Positions 47,952 through 56,156 of a stretch of 64,000 bases of DNA are shown here, piece after piece. This DNA comes from Paracoccaceae bacterium. GTDB lineage: Bacteria > Pseudomonadota > Alphaproteobacteria > Rhodobacterales > Rhodobacteraceae. Where the stretch lies: the NCBI GenBank assembly GCA_020622085.1, contig JAHRYM010000001.1, positions 681,117-745,116 of the forward strand. The letters are read 5' to 3'. The translations under genes were made by a program, and so were the position numbers. The notes below the pieces were generated by a model. That model had not been told where the DNA came from and did no database searches. It worked only from the letters and a program-made list of their open reading frames with translations. The number at the start of each line of letters is the position of its first letter. The first letter of the stretch is position 1.

Positions 47952-48110
47952 ATCTCCTAACAGGAATTATTTTTTCTTGCTAGGCAAAAAATAAGACCCG
48001 TCCGTTCCTCTCTGGAAATCCCCTTCCCGCACCCCGGGAAATTTTGCATCTGAGAAATCCGCCAAGAACCGTTGACAGGATAGCGGTAAATACGTTTCCT
48101 GCTAGAAAAA
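47952..48110. promoter_or_regulatory. Candidate operators between mgsA and the permease
   Basis: Several related elements lie in this AT-rich divergent region. TTATTTTTT and AAAAAATAA (47967-47994) form a perfect 9-base inverted repeat around TTGCTAGGCAA. TTCTTGCTAG (47974-47983) and TTCCTGCTAG (48096-48105) are direct copies 122 bases apart. TCCTAACAGGA (47955-47965) is a short palindrome. They are good candidates for the XRE or GlxA regulator encoded nearby. No gene lies in the 437 bases except a 10-codon leader. Confidence 0.5.
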
Positions 48111-48176
48111 AAAATTACCTTGCAGGGAACGGCGCAACCACTGGCGCCGTCGTGAAGCATCTGACGGGAGGAAAAG

Positions 48177-48209
48177 ATGCACGGAAACCAATCTGCCAGT
48201 TCGCCGTGA
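48177..48209 (+). CDS. 10-codon leader ORF before the permease
   Basis: An ATG preceded by GGGAGGAAAAG, one of the best ribosome sites in the window, opens a frame of only ten codons (MHGNQSASSP) and a stop. It lies 130 bases before the permease gene. It may be a regulatory leader peptide or a chance match; nothing else supports it. Confidence 0.35.
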   Translation: MHGNQSASSP

Positions 48210-48339
48210 TCGGCCGACTGAAATAATCGACAAAACATGTGGGACTTCGGACGCCATCCTGCGCATCGCGTTGCGGGAAGGGATGCGTGACTCCGGCTGG
48301 TCCTTGGACACGTTTTACACGTTGCAGAAAGATCCAAGC

Positions 48340-49872
48340 ATGAGCGGAAGTAACAACAACGATACGGATTTTCTCGAATACGAGCACGGGAATCTCTATG
48401 GCGGCACGAACTGGTGGGGTGCATTCGTCATCGGTCTGGCCGGAACCATTCTTGTCACCGGGGCAGCGCCTGCCTTCCTGACGGTCTTTGGCGCGTCCTA
48501 TATCCCCTTCATCATCTTCTTCACGATCACGGGCGTCCTGCTCTGCCTGATCCTGGCCGAACTTTCGGCGATGATGCCGGGGCGGACCGGCGGATCGCCC
48601 TCCTATGCCTACCCGGCCTACATCCGGCGCTTCCCGCGGCTTGCGCCGCATGTGAACGGCATGACGGCCTGGATGTACTGGGTCGGCTGGATGCCGGTGG
48701 CGCCGCTGAACATGATCCTGGCCTCGGCCTATATCGCCCATATCCTGGGCCTTGATACCAGCGCCGGCATCACCCCGGTCAGCACCTTCATCCCCTACTG
48801 GACGCTGGCGATCACCGTGGTCGGCCTGCTGATCCTGTCGATCCCGGCCTATCTGGGCATCAGCTTCGGCACCGGGATGGCGACGATCCTTGCGATCCTG
48901 TCGATGATTCCGCTGACCTTCCTTTCGATCGGCTTCATCTTCAACCTGGACGCCGCCAACTGGAGCGAACTGATCGGCTTCCCGCATCTGGACGGCAGCA
49001 GTTTCTTTGCCGACATGGTGACGACGACCGGCACCTATCCGGCCTGGCTGATGTATGTCGCCTATGCCTTCCCGCTCTTGTGGACCGTGATCGCCTTCGA
49101 GGCGGCGGCCTGCTACATCGGCGAATGCAAGAACCCCGGCCGCGACGCCAAGATCGCCATGACGCTGGAAGGCGGCTATGGCGTGTTCGTCTATTCGATG
49201 CTGCCGATCTCCTTCGTCGTGATCCTCGGGGCCGAGGCGCTGTCGAACCCCGATCTTGTCGATCCCAAGACCATGTTCGTGACCTTCGCCAGCAAGATCT
49301 TCCCCGGCGTTGCGGGTGCGGTGATGGAATGGGCCATGGCGATCATGCTGATCATCGCTCTGGTGCTGTCGGCGCTGAACTCGCTCATGGGCTGTTCGCG
49401 GTCGCTTTACCAGATGTCGCTGGACGGCCAGTTCCCGCGCTTCTACCAGCGCCTGAACAAGTTCCGCGTTCCGGCCCCGGCGATGATGACCAACGTGGTC
49501 GCCAGCCTGGCCATCGCCTTCATGGGCGGCGCGATCGAGATCTATTCCTTCTCGAACGTGGGCTATCTGGGGTCGTTCGTTCCGGTGCTGATCGGCTACT
49601 ACCTGCTGCGCAAGGACCGTCCGAACGTGCCGCGCCCGTTCCGCCTGCCCGAGTTCTTCAAGTGGATCGCGATTGCGCTTGCCGCCCTCTACTTCTTCGT
49701 CTGGTTCGTCGGTGGCCTGATCTATTCCGTCATCGGCGGCCAGGCGATCTACTACTTCCTCGGCGTGGCGACGATCTTCATGTATCTGCCGCTCTATTGG
49801 TACCGCAAGTATGAAGACCGCCGCGACGGGGTTGCCGTGCCGTCCGCGACAAGCGGCTCTGTGCGGAGCTGA
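48340..49872 (+). CDS. APC-superfamily amino acid permease
   Basis: A 510-residue protein with about 12 membrane helices. The APC helix-1 motif is visible (GAFVIGLAGTILVTGAAPAF, residues about 28-47), then ILAELSAMMPGRTGGSPSYAY and FEAAACYIGECKNPGRDA. It sits opposite mgsABC-gmaS and before a UspA gene, so import of an amino acid or methylated amine linked to this pathway is likely. The exact substrate is unknown. The start MSGSNNND follows a GAAAG site. Confidence 0.85.
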   Translation: MSGSNNNDTDFLEYEHGNLYGGTNWWGAFVIGLAGTILVTGAAPAFLTVFGASYIPFIIFFTITGVLLCLILAELSAMMPGRTGGSPSYAYPAYIRRFPRLAPHVNGMTAWMYWVGWMPVAPLNMILASAYIAHILGLDTSAGITPVSTFIPYWTLAITVVGLLILSIPAYLGISFGTGMATILAILSMIPLTFLSIGFIFNLDAANWSELIGFPHLDGSSFFADMVTTTGTYPAWLMYVAYAFPLLWTVIAFEAAACYIGECKNPGRDAKIAMTLEGGYGVFVYSMLPISFVVILGAEALSNPDLVDPKTMFVTFASKIFPGVAGAVMEWAMAIMLIIALVLSALNSLMGCSRSLYQMSLDGQFPRFYQRLNKFRVPAPAMMTNVVASLAIAFMGGAIEIYSFSNVGYLGSFVPVLIGYYLLRKDRPNVPRPFRLPEFFKWIAIALAALYFFVWFVGGLIYSVIGGQAIYYFLGVATIFMYLPLYWYRKYEDRRDGVAVPSATSGSVRS

Positions 49873-49885
49873 CAGGAAGATGACC

Positions 49886-50395
49886 ATGGCAATCCGCTGG
49901 CCCCTGAACCGATCAAAACCTGCCGCATCCGCGGCAGGAACCCGGACGGTGCTTCTGGCATCCGAAGGGCGCAGGTTCACCCCCGAGGCGATCAAATTCG
50001 CGGCGCGTCTTGCACGCCGCGAAGGGGGGGGCGACGGGGGCCATGTGCGGGTTCTGACGGTGGCGCGGCTTTGGGGGACGGGCCTTGGCCTGCCCAATCC
50101 CGGGCTTCGCCCCAGCAAGAGCGAGTTGGCCGAGCAGGAGGAAAACGTCCGCCTGGCGATCCGGCAGCTTGAAAAGATGGGAATCAAGGCCGACGGAAAC
50201 ATCGTCGTGACGCGCGATCCCCGCAAGAGCATCCTGCGCGAGACAAGACGCCTGGGGTGCGAAGCCATCGTCATGGGCGCCGACAACCGGCGCCCATGGT
50301 TGATTGCGGATTTCATGTGGAGCCAGGCGCCCTATCGGGTGGCGCGCCGCGCCCCGGTGCCTTGCCATATCGTCGTGGCGGGCGCCAAGACCTGA
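49886..50395 (+). CDS. Universal stress protein (UspA family)
   Basis: A 169-residue UspA-fold protein. TVLLASEGRRFTPEAIKFAARLA opens the fold; LGCEAIVMGADNRRPW and VPCHIVVAG close it, near the usual ATP-loop position. AGGAAG lies 6 bases before the ATG at 49886. It follows the permease by 13 bases, and transporter-UspA pairs are common, so it may tune the permease. Confidence 0.82.
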   Translation: MAIRWPLNRSKPAASAAGTRTVLLASEGRRFTPEAIKFAARLARREGGGDGGHVRVLTVARLWGTGLGLPNPGLRPSKSELAEQEENVRLAIRQLEKMGIKADGNIVVTRDPRKSILRETRRLGCEAIVMGADNRRPWLIADFMWSQAPYRVARRAPVPCHIVVAGAKT

Positions 50396-50432
50396 TCTGG
50401 CCCGGGCATCGCCGACAAAGGGCGGACAAAGG

Positions 50433-50470
50433 AAAAAGCGGGCGGTCGGGGAACCCCGGCCGCCCGCTTT
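50433..50470. terminator. Bidirectional Rho-independent terminator
   Basis: A long stem (GCGGGCGG-t-CGGGG / CCCCG-g-CCGCCCGC, one wobble) with an AA loop is flanked by AAAAA and TTT. It can end the UspA transcript and, with TTTTT on the minus strand, the converging regulator transcript. Confidence 0.9.
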
Positions 50471-50475
50471 CCCGT

Positions 50476-51177
50476 TCAGTCCGACTGCGGGTAGGTGATG
50501 ATCGACAGGAAGCGCGCGGGCAGCTTGTTCAGCTTGTCCGGCCCGTGCGGCGCATCGGCATCGAAGAACAGGCTGTCGCCGGGTTCCAGCAGGTAGTTCG
50601 TGTCTCCGTGGCGGTATTCGACTTCGCCTTCAAGCATGTAGAGAAGTTCGATCCCGTCGTGCTGGAAGGTCGGGAACACGTCCGAGGTTTCCGACAGCGT
50701 GATCATGTAGGGTTCGACCACCACGCCCGAGGCATTGACGCCGATATGGCCCAGCAGGTTGTATTGGTGACCCGAGCGGGTGCCTGCGCGCTCGATCTCG
50801 ACGTGCTGGCCGGATTTGACATGCATCGCTTCTCGGTGCTCCTCATAGCGACGGAAGAACGAGGTGATCGGCACGCTCAGCGCATGGGCAAGGGATTGCA
50901 GGGTCGTCAGCGAGGGAGAGGTATTGCCGTTCTCGATCTTCGACAGCATCCCGATCGAAAGCCCGGTCTGCTTGGAAAGATCGGCCACCGTCATGCCCTT
51001 GGTTCGCCGGGCCGAGCGAACGGAGCGGCCGATCGCCACCTCGAGGTTCTTTTCGCGCGGTTCGGTGACGCGGTGCGGGTTTTGCGACAGCGGCTTCTTT
51101 GGCGCAACCTTCTTGTCGCCTGCCTTCGTCACGATCGTGGCCTTGCCATGTGCCGGAGTAGTCTTGAGCCGATTCAT
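50476..51177 (-). CDS. XRE-cupin transcriptional regulator (PuuR-like)
   Basis: A 233-residue regulator. A basic N-terminal arm is followed by a helix-turn-helix (about 50-105: GMTVADLSKQTGLSIGMLSKIENGNTSPS, in two helices) and a C-terminal cupin (about 155-228: GIELLYMLEGEVEYRHGD, then LEPGDSLFFDADAPHG). Such proteins control amine and amino-acid use. GGAGG precedes the ATG. It is divergent from a GlxA-type regulator, with a palindrome between. Confidence 0.9.
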   Translation of the reverse strand: MNRLKTTPAHGKATIVTKAGDKKVAPKKPLSQNPHRVTEPREKNLEVAIGRSVRSARRTKGMTVADLSKQTGLSIGMLSKIENGNTSPSLTTLQSLAHALSVPITSFFRRYEEHREAMHVKSGQHVEIERAGTRSGHQYNLLGHIGVNASGVVVEPYMITLSETSDVFPTFQHDGIELLYMLEGEVEYRHGDTNYLLEPGDSLFFDADAPHGPDKLNKLPARFLSIITYPQSD

Positions 51178-51264
51178 CGGAAACCTCCATGCGTCATTCG
51201 AGTGAACACCGGGCTTCCTGGGCAGATGCCGGCTTGTCCGCGATCCGTTTGCGAGTGAAGCAAT

Positions 51265-51279
51265 ATTCCTATAGGGAAT
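51265..51279. promoter_or_regulatory. Palindrome between the XRE and GlxA-type regulator genes
   Basis: ATTCC-TATAG-GGAAT is a 15-base palindrome around the core CCTATAGG, only 22 bases before the GlxA-type start codon. It is the best operator candidate in this 124-base divergent gap. It partly resembles the TTCCTGCTAG elements near 48.1 kb. Confidence 0.55.
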
Positions 51280-51301
51280 GTGAAATGGCAATGGCGGTGA
51301 A

Positions 51302-52279
51302 ATGACTCAGTCGCTCGGATTTCTGGTTTTATCGGGTTTTCCGATGGCTTGCCTGACTTCGGCAATCGAGCCGCTGCGTGCGGCGAATGAAATCACAGGA
51401 AAACGCGCCTTTCACTGGCAGGTGATCGGCGAAACTGCGGGGCGCGTCGAATCATCGGCAGCCGTCGCGTTCGAGCCGGACCTGCCGCTGGAACGAGTGG
51501 CCGACCTGGACTACCTGTTCCTGCTCAGTGGGCCGGACGGGGCTTTTGCCAATCCGGGGCGTGCCAACGGGCAGCTTCGTCGGCTGGCACGGGCCGGAAT
51601 GCGGATCGGTGCAGTCAGCGGCGCGATCTTTCCCATGGCGCGCGCGGGCTTGCTGGACGGGCATCGGGTAGCGGTGCACTGGCTTTATCACAGCGCCTTC
51701 CAGGCCGAATTTCCCGATATCGAAGCCAGCTCCAGCGTGATCGAGATCGACCGCAACCGCCTGACAGTGGCGGGGGCGTCCTCGGCCTTTGATCTGGCGC
51801 TGGGGTTGGTAGAGGAGGCGCTTGGACCCGAGGTGATGACCGAAGTGGCCTGCTGGTTCCAGCATCCGGTGATCCGGGGCGAGGGCGTTGCGCAGAAGAC
51901 GCCGGGCTACCGCGCCGACCGGACGCAGGACACGATGCCGGCAATGATTGCGCGGGCGATCAAGATCTTCGAGACCCATCTCGAAGAGCCGATCCAGATT
52001 GCCGAGGTGGCGGAACGGTTGCGGATTTCCGCACGCCAGCTGGATCGGAGCTTCCGCCGCTATACCGGCCGGGCGCCGCTGGCCTATTATCGGATGCTGC
52101 GCATGAAGCAGGCGCGGCAACTGGTGCTTTATACGAAGGACACGCTGACGACGATCGCGCTTGCGGTGGGCTATGGCAGCACGACGCCGCTCGTCAAGCA
52201 TTACGTCGCCGAATTCGGCATCACGCCGCAGGAGGATCGCGCGGCCCAGGCGGGCCTGCGCATTCGCAAGGGCGGCTGA
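51302..52279 (+). CDS. GlxA-family transcriptional regulator
   Basis: A 325-residue protein. The N-terminal DJ-1/PfpI-like domain (about 5-170: GFLVLSGFPMACLTSAIEPLRAAN) is joined to a C-terminal AraC-type double helix-turn-helix (about 220-318: IAEVAERLRISARQLDRSFRRYTG, in two helices). In rhizobia and Rhodobacterales, glxA genes accompany glx/mgs and sarcosine oxidase genes. It converges on soxG with 10 bases between. Confidence 0.87.
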   Translation: MTQSLGFLVLSGFPMACLTSAIEPLRAANEITGKRAFHWQVIGETAGRVESSAAVAFEPDLPLERVADLDYLFLLSGPDGAFANPGRANGQLRRLARAGMRIGAVSGAIFPMARAGLLDGHRVAVHWLYHSAFQAEFPDIEASSSVIEIDRNRLTVAGASSAFDLALGLVEEALGPEVMTEVACWFQHPVIRGEGVAQKTPGYRADRTQDTMPAMIARAIKIFETHLEEPIQIAEVAERLRISARQLDRSFRRYTGRAPLAYYRMLRMKQARQLVLYTKDTLTTIALAVGYGSTTPLVKHYVAEFGITPQEDRAAQAGLRIRKGG

Positions 52280-52289
52280 GAACCGCCGA

Positions 52290-52862
52290 TCAGGCCACCG
52301 ACTCGGCTGCCTGGATCAGGGCGTGGTGCAGCGACGCTGCCGCCGAGCGCATCCCCAGAACACTGTAGCGGCTGCCCGCCTCGCGGCAGATGACGTAGCA
52401 GCCAAGATGCTCGATCAGGCTGCGCGTCGCCTGTCCCGCCTGCATCGCATGGATGTCGATGGCGGAAAGTCGTTCGAACATCGGGATCGCGTCGCGCCCG
52501 ATGATGTCGAACCGGACCCAGGCATCGGTCTGTTCGGTGACCGAAGCGGCGTCACCAACCGCTTCCTTCACCCGCGCGGCAATGTCTTCATGCGTGGCAA
52601 AGGGCGCCTCGATGAACCACTGGCCGGGGGCGGTCCAGATCGCGCCCCAGTCGCCCGCCTGCGCGGCATGGCCGGGCGTGGGCAGGGCGAAACCCAGAAG
52701 CGCCTCGGCGCGGGGGGTGAAGTCCGCTTCGCGGCCCCGGCGCTGCGCAAGCGAAGCCAGCGCGACATCGGGGTTTTCGGCGATGGTGATCCGGCCGACG
52801 CTGCGGATCACGGGGCGGGCCTGCGCCAGTGGCGTCAGGGCTTTCAGGCGGTGCTCAGGCAC
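52290..52862 (-). CDS. soxG: Sarcosine oxidase/N-methylglutamate dehydrogenase gamma subunit
   Basis: A 190-residue subunit of a heterotetrameric oxidase. WGAIWTAPGQWFIEAP, VTEQTDAWVRFDIIG and LIEHLGCYVIC fit the gamma family. The GTG at 52862 was chosen because AAGGAG lies before it and the soxA stop overlaps it by 8 bases; an ATG at 52898 would extend 12 residues into soxA. It is last in soxB-D-A-G; MgdD is the equivalent name. Confidence 0.85.
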   Translation of the reverse strand: MPEHRLKALTPLAQARPVIRSVGRITIAENPDVALASLAQRRGREADFTPRAEALLGFALPTPGHAAQAGDWGAIWTAPGQWFIEAPFATHEDIAARVKEAVGDAASVTEQTDAWVRFDIIGRDAIPMFERLSAIDIHAMQAGQATRSLIEHLGCYVICREAGSRYSVLGMRSAAASLHHALIQAAESVA

Positions 52863-55803
52863 GGAGACGCTCTCCTTCCGGGTCGATGAAATGCGCACTC
52901 ACGACCTCGACTTCGGTTTCCAGATCCTTCACGGGGCAGACCGCGCGCAGGCGTTCGCCCATGCGGTTTGCGCCGTTCTTCAGCAGGCCAAGGCCCACGG
53001 CATGCCCAAGGCTGGGCGAGAAGGCGACCGAGGTCATGTAACCCTGGTCATTGGCGGCATTCGCCACCGCCCCGGCGTTGATGAAGTGCGACCCCGCTGA
53101 CATGACGGCATCCTTCGACACCGGCCGGAAGCCGACAAGGTTCAGCACATCGGGCTGCACCAGACCTTCGCGTTCTGACAGTGTCGAGCCGATCGAGTCC
53201 TTCTTCTTGTTGACCATGCCCGCCATGCCAAGGTTCAGCGCGGTGGTGGTGCCGTTCAGTTCGTTCCCGGCTGCGTGGCCCTTTTCGATCCGCATGACGC
53301 CCAGGGCTTCCGTGCCATAGACCACGCCGCCGAACTCCTGTGCCGCCTCGGACATGGCGCGGATCAACCCGTCGCCATAGCGGGTCGGCACCGCGATTTC
53401 ATAGGCCAGTTCGCCCGAGAAGCTGATGCGGAAGATCCGCGCCCTCAGCCCGCCCATGACGGTGATCCCGGCGCAGCCCATGTAGGGCAGGGCCTCGTTT
53501 CCGATGTCCTGGTCGACGATCTTCTGCAGCAGCTTGCGCGCATTGGGGCCGGCCACCGAGAACTGTGCCCAGGCTTCGGTGGTGGAGATCAGCTGCACGT
53601 CCATGTCGGGCCAGAGGCACTGGCGGCAGAATTCCATGTGCCGATAGACGCCGACCGCGTTGGCGGTGGTGGTCGTCACCACGAAATGGTCATCGGCCAG
53701 ACGTGCGGCGGTGCCGTCGTCCATCACCATGCCATCTTCCCGCAGCATGATCCCGTAGCGGACCTTGCCGACGCCCAGTTTCCCGAAGGGGTTGGCGTAG
53801 ATGCGGTTGAGGAATTCGGCCGCATCCGTGCCCTGCACGTCGATCTTGCCCAGCGTGGTCACGTCGCAGATCCCGACCGAACCGCGCGTGGCGAGAACCT
53901 CGCGGTCAACCGACTGGCGCCAGGTGGTTTCGCCCTTGCGAGGGAACCACTGGGCGCGCAGCCACATCCCCACCTCGACAAAGACCGCGCCCTGTTCGGA
54001 TGCCCATTTGTGGCTGGGGGTCAGGCGTTTGGGACGAAAGTCGGCGCCGGCCGAGCGGCCCGCGAAGGCCGCGATCGGCACGGGGTTGTAGGGCGGGCGA
54101 TAGATGGTCGTGCCGGTTTCGGGGATGGTCCGGCCGGTCATTGCCGCCATGACGGCAAGGCCGGTGACGTTCGAGGTCTTGCCCTGGTCGGTCGCCATGC
54201 CCAGCGTCGTGTAGCGCTTCAGATGCTCGACCGACTTGTAACCTTCCTGATGCGCAAGCTTCACATCCTTCACGGTCACGTCGTTCTGCGGATCGACCCA
54301 GGCGCGGCCCTTGGTATGGGGCACATACCAGAGCGGCACCATGCGCGGGGCATCGTCCTCGGCGCGTGGCAGGTCGGGCAGCGCGGCGGTGCGGCCCAGA
54401 TCGGCCAGCGCCGAGGCGGCGCCCTCGGCCCCGGTGCGCAGGGCGGCGGCGGTTGTCAACCGGCCGGCCGCGGCCCCGGCCACGGTCATGCCGGCCGGCA
54501 GATCGGCACCGGGCACAAAGGCGGCGATGGCTTCGTCCCAGACGGGACGCGACCGGTGATGGCAGGTCAGGCTGACGTTCGGGTTCCAGCCGCCGGACAC
54601 GCCCAGCGCGTCGCAGGCGATGGTGCGCATTTCGCCCGAAGCGGTGCGGACCGTGATCGACGACAGGCCCTGACGGCCCTTCGTATCCACCACCATCGCG
54701 CCGCGCAGGTGTTCGACCCCGCTGATCGCGGCGCCATCGGCCCGGCTGTCGATGACGGCGGCGATGGCAACCCCCCTGGCGCGCAGGTCGGCCACGGTGC
54801 GCAAACCATCGTCATTGTTGGTGAATACCGCGACCCTGTGCCCCGGCGTCGCCGCCCAGCGGTTGGCATAGGCGCGCAGGGCACCGGCGAGCATGATGCC
54901 GGGGCGGTCGTTGTTGACGAAGGCGATCGGTCGCTCGATGGCGCCGGCGCAGACCAGCGACCTTTTGGCGTAGATGCGCCACAGCGTCTGGCGCACCTTG
55001 CCCTGCGGCGTGACCGGCAGGTGGTCGCTGACGCGTTCCAGCGCGCCATGGATGCCATGGTCGAAGGCGCCGATCACGGTCGTGCGGGTCATCAGCCGGA
55101 CGTTGGGCATGGTCGCCAGTTCGGCCACCGTTGCCGCCGCCCAGTCCGCCCCCGAGCCATCGCCCACCGCCAGCGTCTCGGCATTGAGCCGGCCGCCCAG
55201 GCGGAAATCCTCGTCGGCAAGGATCACCCTTGCGCCCGCCCGCCCGGCGGTCAGCGCCGCTGCCAGACCCGCAGGGCCCGCGCCGGTGATCAGCAGGTCG
55301 CAGTGCAGGAAGCCCTTGTCATAGGCATCCGGGTCCGCCTCCATCGACAGCCGGCCCAGGCCGGCGGCGCGGCGGATGACCGGCTCGTAGAACTTTTCCC
55401 ACAGTTTCGCGGGCCACATGAAGGTCTTGTAGTAGAAGCCTGCGGCGAAGAACGGGCTGAACAGGTCGTTGATGCCCATGGCATCGAAAGACAGTGACGG
55501 CCAGCGGTTCTGGCTGTTGGCCTCGAGCCCGTCGAAAAGCTCGGTCACGGTGGCGCGGGTGTTGGGTTCACGCCGGGCACCGCTGCGCAGTTCGACCAGC
55601 GCGTTCGGCTCCTCGGACCCGGCCGAGATCACGCCGCGCGGACGGTGATACTTGAAGCTGCGGCCCATCAGCCGCACGCCATTGGCCAGAAGCGCCGAGG
55701 CCAGCGTATCGCCCGGATGGCCGGTGAAGTTCTTCCCGTCGAAGCTGAAGCGCAGGGTGTTGTTGCGGTCGATCTGGCCGCCGGAAAGTCGGTTGACGGT
55801 CAT
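52855..55803 (-). CDS. soxA: Sarcosine oxidase/N-methylglutamate dehydrogenase alpha subunit
   Basis: A 982-residue subunit. The N-terminal ferredoxin-like part (FSFDGKNFTGHPGDTLASALLANG, in segments) is followed by NAD(H)-binding GAGPAGLAAALTAGRAGA (near 175), a second pyridine-nucleotide region, and a C-terminal tetrahydrofolate-binding GcvT-like domain (about 600-980, with KTSNVTGLAVMAAMTG and LRIDGMVMDDGTAARL-like stretches). It passes the methyl carbon to THF. The start MTVNRLSGG overlaps soxD by 4 bases. Confidence 0.92.
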   Translation of the reverse strand: MTVNRLSGGQIDRNNTLRFSFDGKNFTGHPGDTLASALLANGVRLMGRSFKYHRPRGVISAGSEEPNALVELRSGARREPNTRATVTELFDGLEANSQNRWPSLSFDAMGINDLFSPFFAAGFYYKTFMWPAKLWEKFYEPVIRRAAGLGRLSMEADPDAYDKGFLHCDLLITGAGPAGLAAALTAGRAGARVILADEDFRLGGRLNAETLAVGDGSGADWAAATVAELATMPNVRLMTRTTVIGAFDHGIHGALERVSDHLPVTPQGKVRQTLWRIYAKRSLVCAGAIERPIAFVNNDRPGIMLAGALRAYANRWAATPGHRVAVFTNNDDGLRTVADLRARGVAIAAVIDSRADGAAISGVEHLRGAMVVDTKGRQGLSSITVRTASGEMRTIACDALGVSGGWNPNVSLTCHHRSRPVWDEAIAAFVPGADLPAGMTVAGAAAGRLTTAAALRTGAEGAASALADLGRTAALPDLPRAEDDAPRMVPLWYVPHTKGRAWVDPQNDVTVKDVKLAHQEGYKSVEHLKRYTTLGMATDQGKTSNVTGLAVMAAMTGRTIPETGTTIYRPPYNPVPIAAFAGRSAGADFRPKRLTPSHKWASEQGAVFVEVGMWLRAQWFPRKGETTWRQSVDREVLATRGSVGICDVTTLGKIDVQGTDAAEFLNRIYANPFGKLGVGKVRYGIMLREDGMVMDDGTAARLADDHFVVTTTTANAVGVYRHMEFCRQCLWPDMDVQLISTTEAWAQFSVAGPNARKLLQKIVDQDIGNEALPYMGCAGITVMGGLRARIFRISFSGELAYEIAVPTRYGDGLIRAMSEAAQEFGGVVYGTEALGVMRIEKGHAAGNELNGTTTALNLGMAGMVNKKKDSIGSTLSEREGLVQPDVLNLVGFRPVSKDAVMSAGSHFINAGAVANAANDQGYMTSVAFSPSLGHAVGLGLLKNGANRMGERLRAVCPVKDLETEVEVVSAHFIDPEGERLRA

Positions 55804-56087
55804 TTGCTGCGCCCCCGGTTGCGGGCCACGTCGCTGGCCAGTTCGACATTGAGGATTTCGTGGGTGGCCATGTTGCGCGTCACCACGACCCAGGACCGGT
55901 CGCCCTGTTCGTGGAACCACAACTCGCGGTGATCTCCGGCGGGGTTGTCGCGGAGGTAGAGGTATTCAAAGAACCGGTCGACCGCGTCGGGGGCCTGCCA
56001 GTCGGGACGGTCGATCAGGTTCGCATCACCCAGATAGGTGAATTCCTGCGAATCCCGCGGTCCGAGAAGGGGATGGTTGATGATCAT
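55800..56087 (-). CDS. soxD: Sarcosine oxidase/N-methylglutamate dehydrogenase delta subunit
   Basis: A 95-residue zinc-binding subunit. MIINHPLLGPRDSQEF and YLRDNPAGDHRELWFHEQG, with the His/Cys pocket residues, match SoxD. It overlaps soxA by 4 bases and begins 69 bases after soxB. Confidence 0.92.
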   Translation of the reverse strand: MIINHPLLGPRDSQEFTYLGDANLIDRPDWQAPDAVDRFFEYLYLRDNPAGDHRELWFHEQGDRSWVVVTRNMATHEILNVELASDVARNRGRSK

Positions 56088-56156
56088 TCGCGTGTTCCTT
56101 GGCGCATGGTGGCGCGGGCGGGGTCGGGATGTATGGCGGGGGTGGACATGGCCGCC

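Noticed and set aside
47967-47994. TTATTTTTT/AAAAAATAA repeat read as a terminator
   Set aside because: The stem is pure A/T and lies before, not after, both flanking genes; an operator or promoter element is more likely.
48115-50316. A 733-codon open frame on the minus strand
   Set aside because: It is the antisense of the permease and UspA genes, with no signal, domain or plausible start.
53275-55497. A 740-codon open frame on the plus strand
   Set aside because: It is opposite soxA, which has complete motifs along its length.
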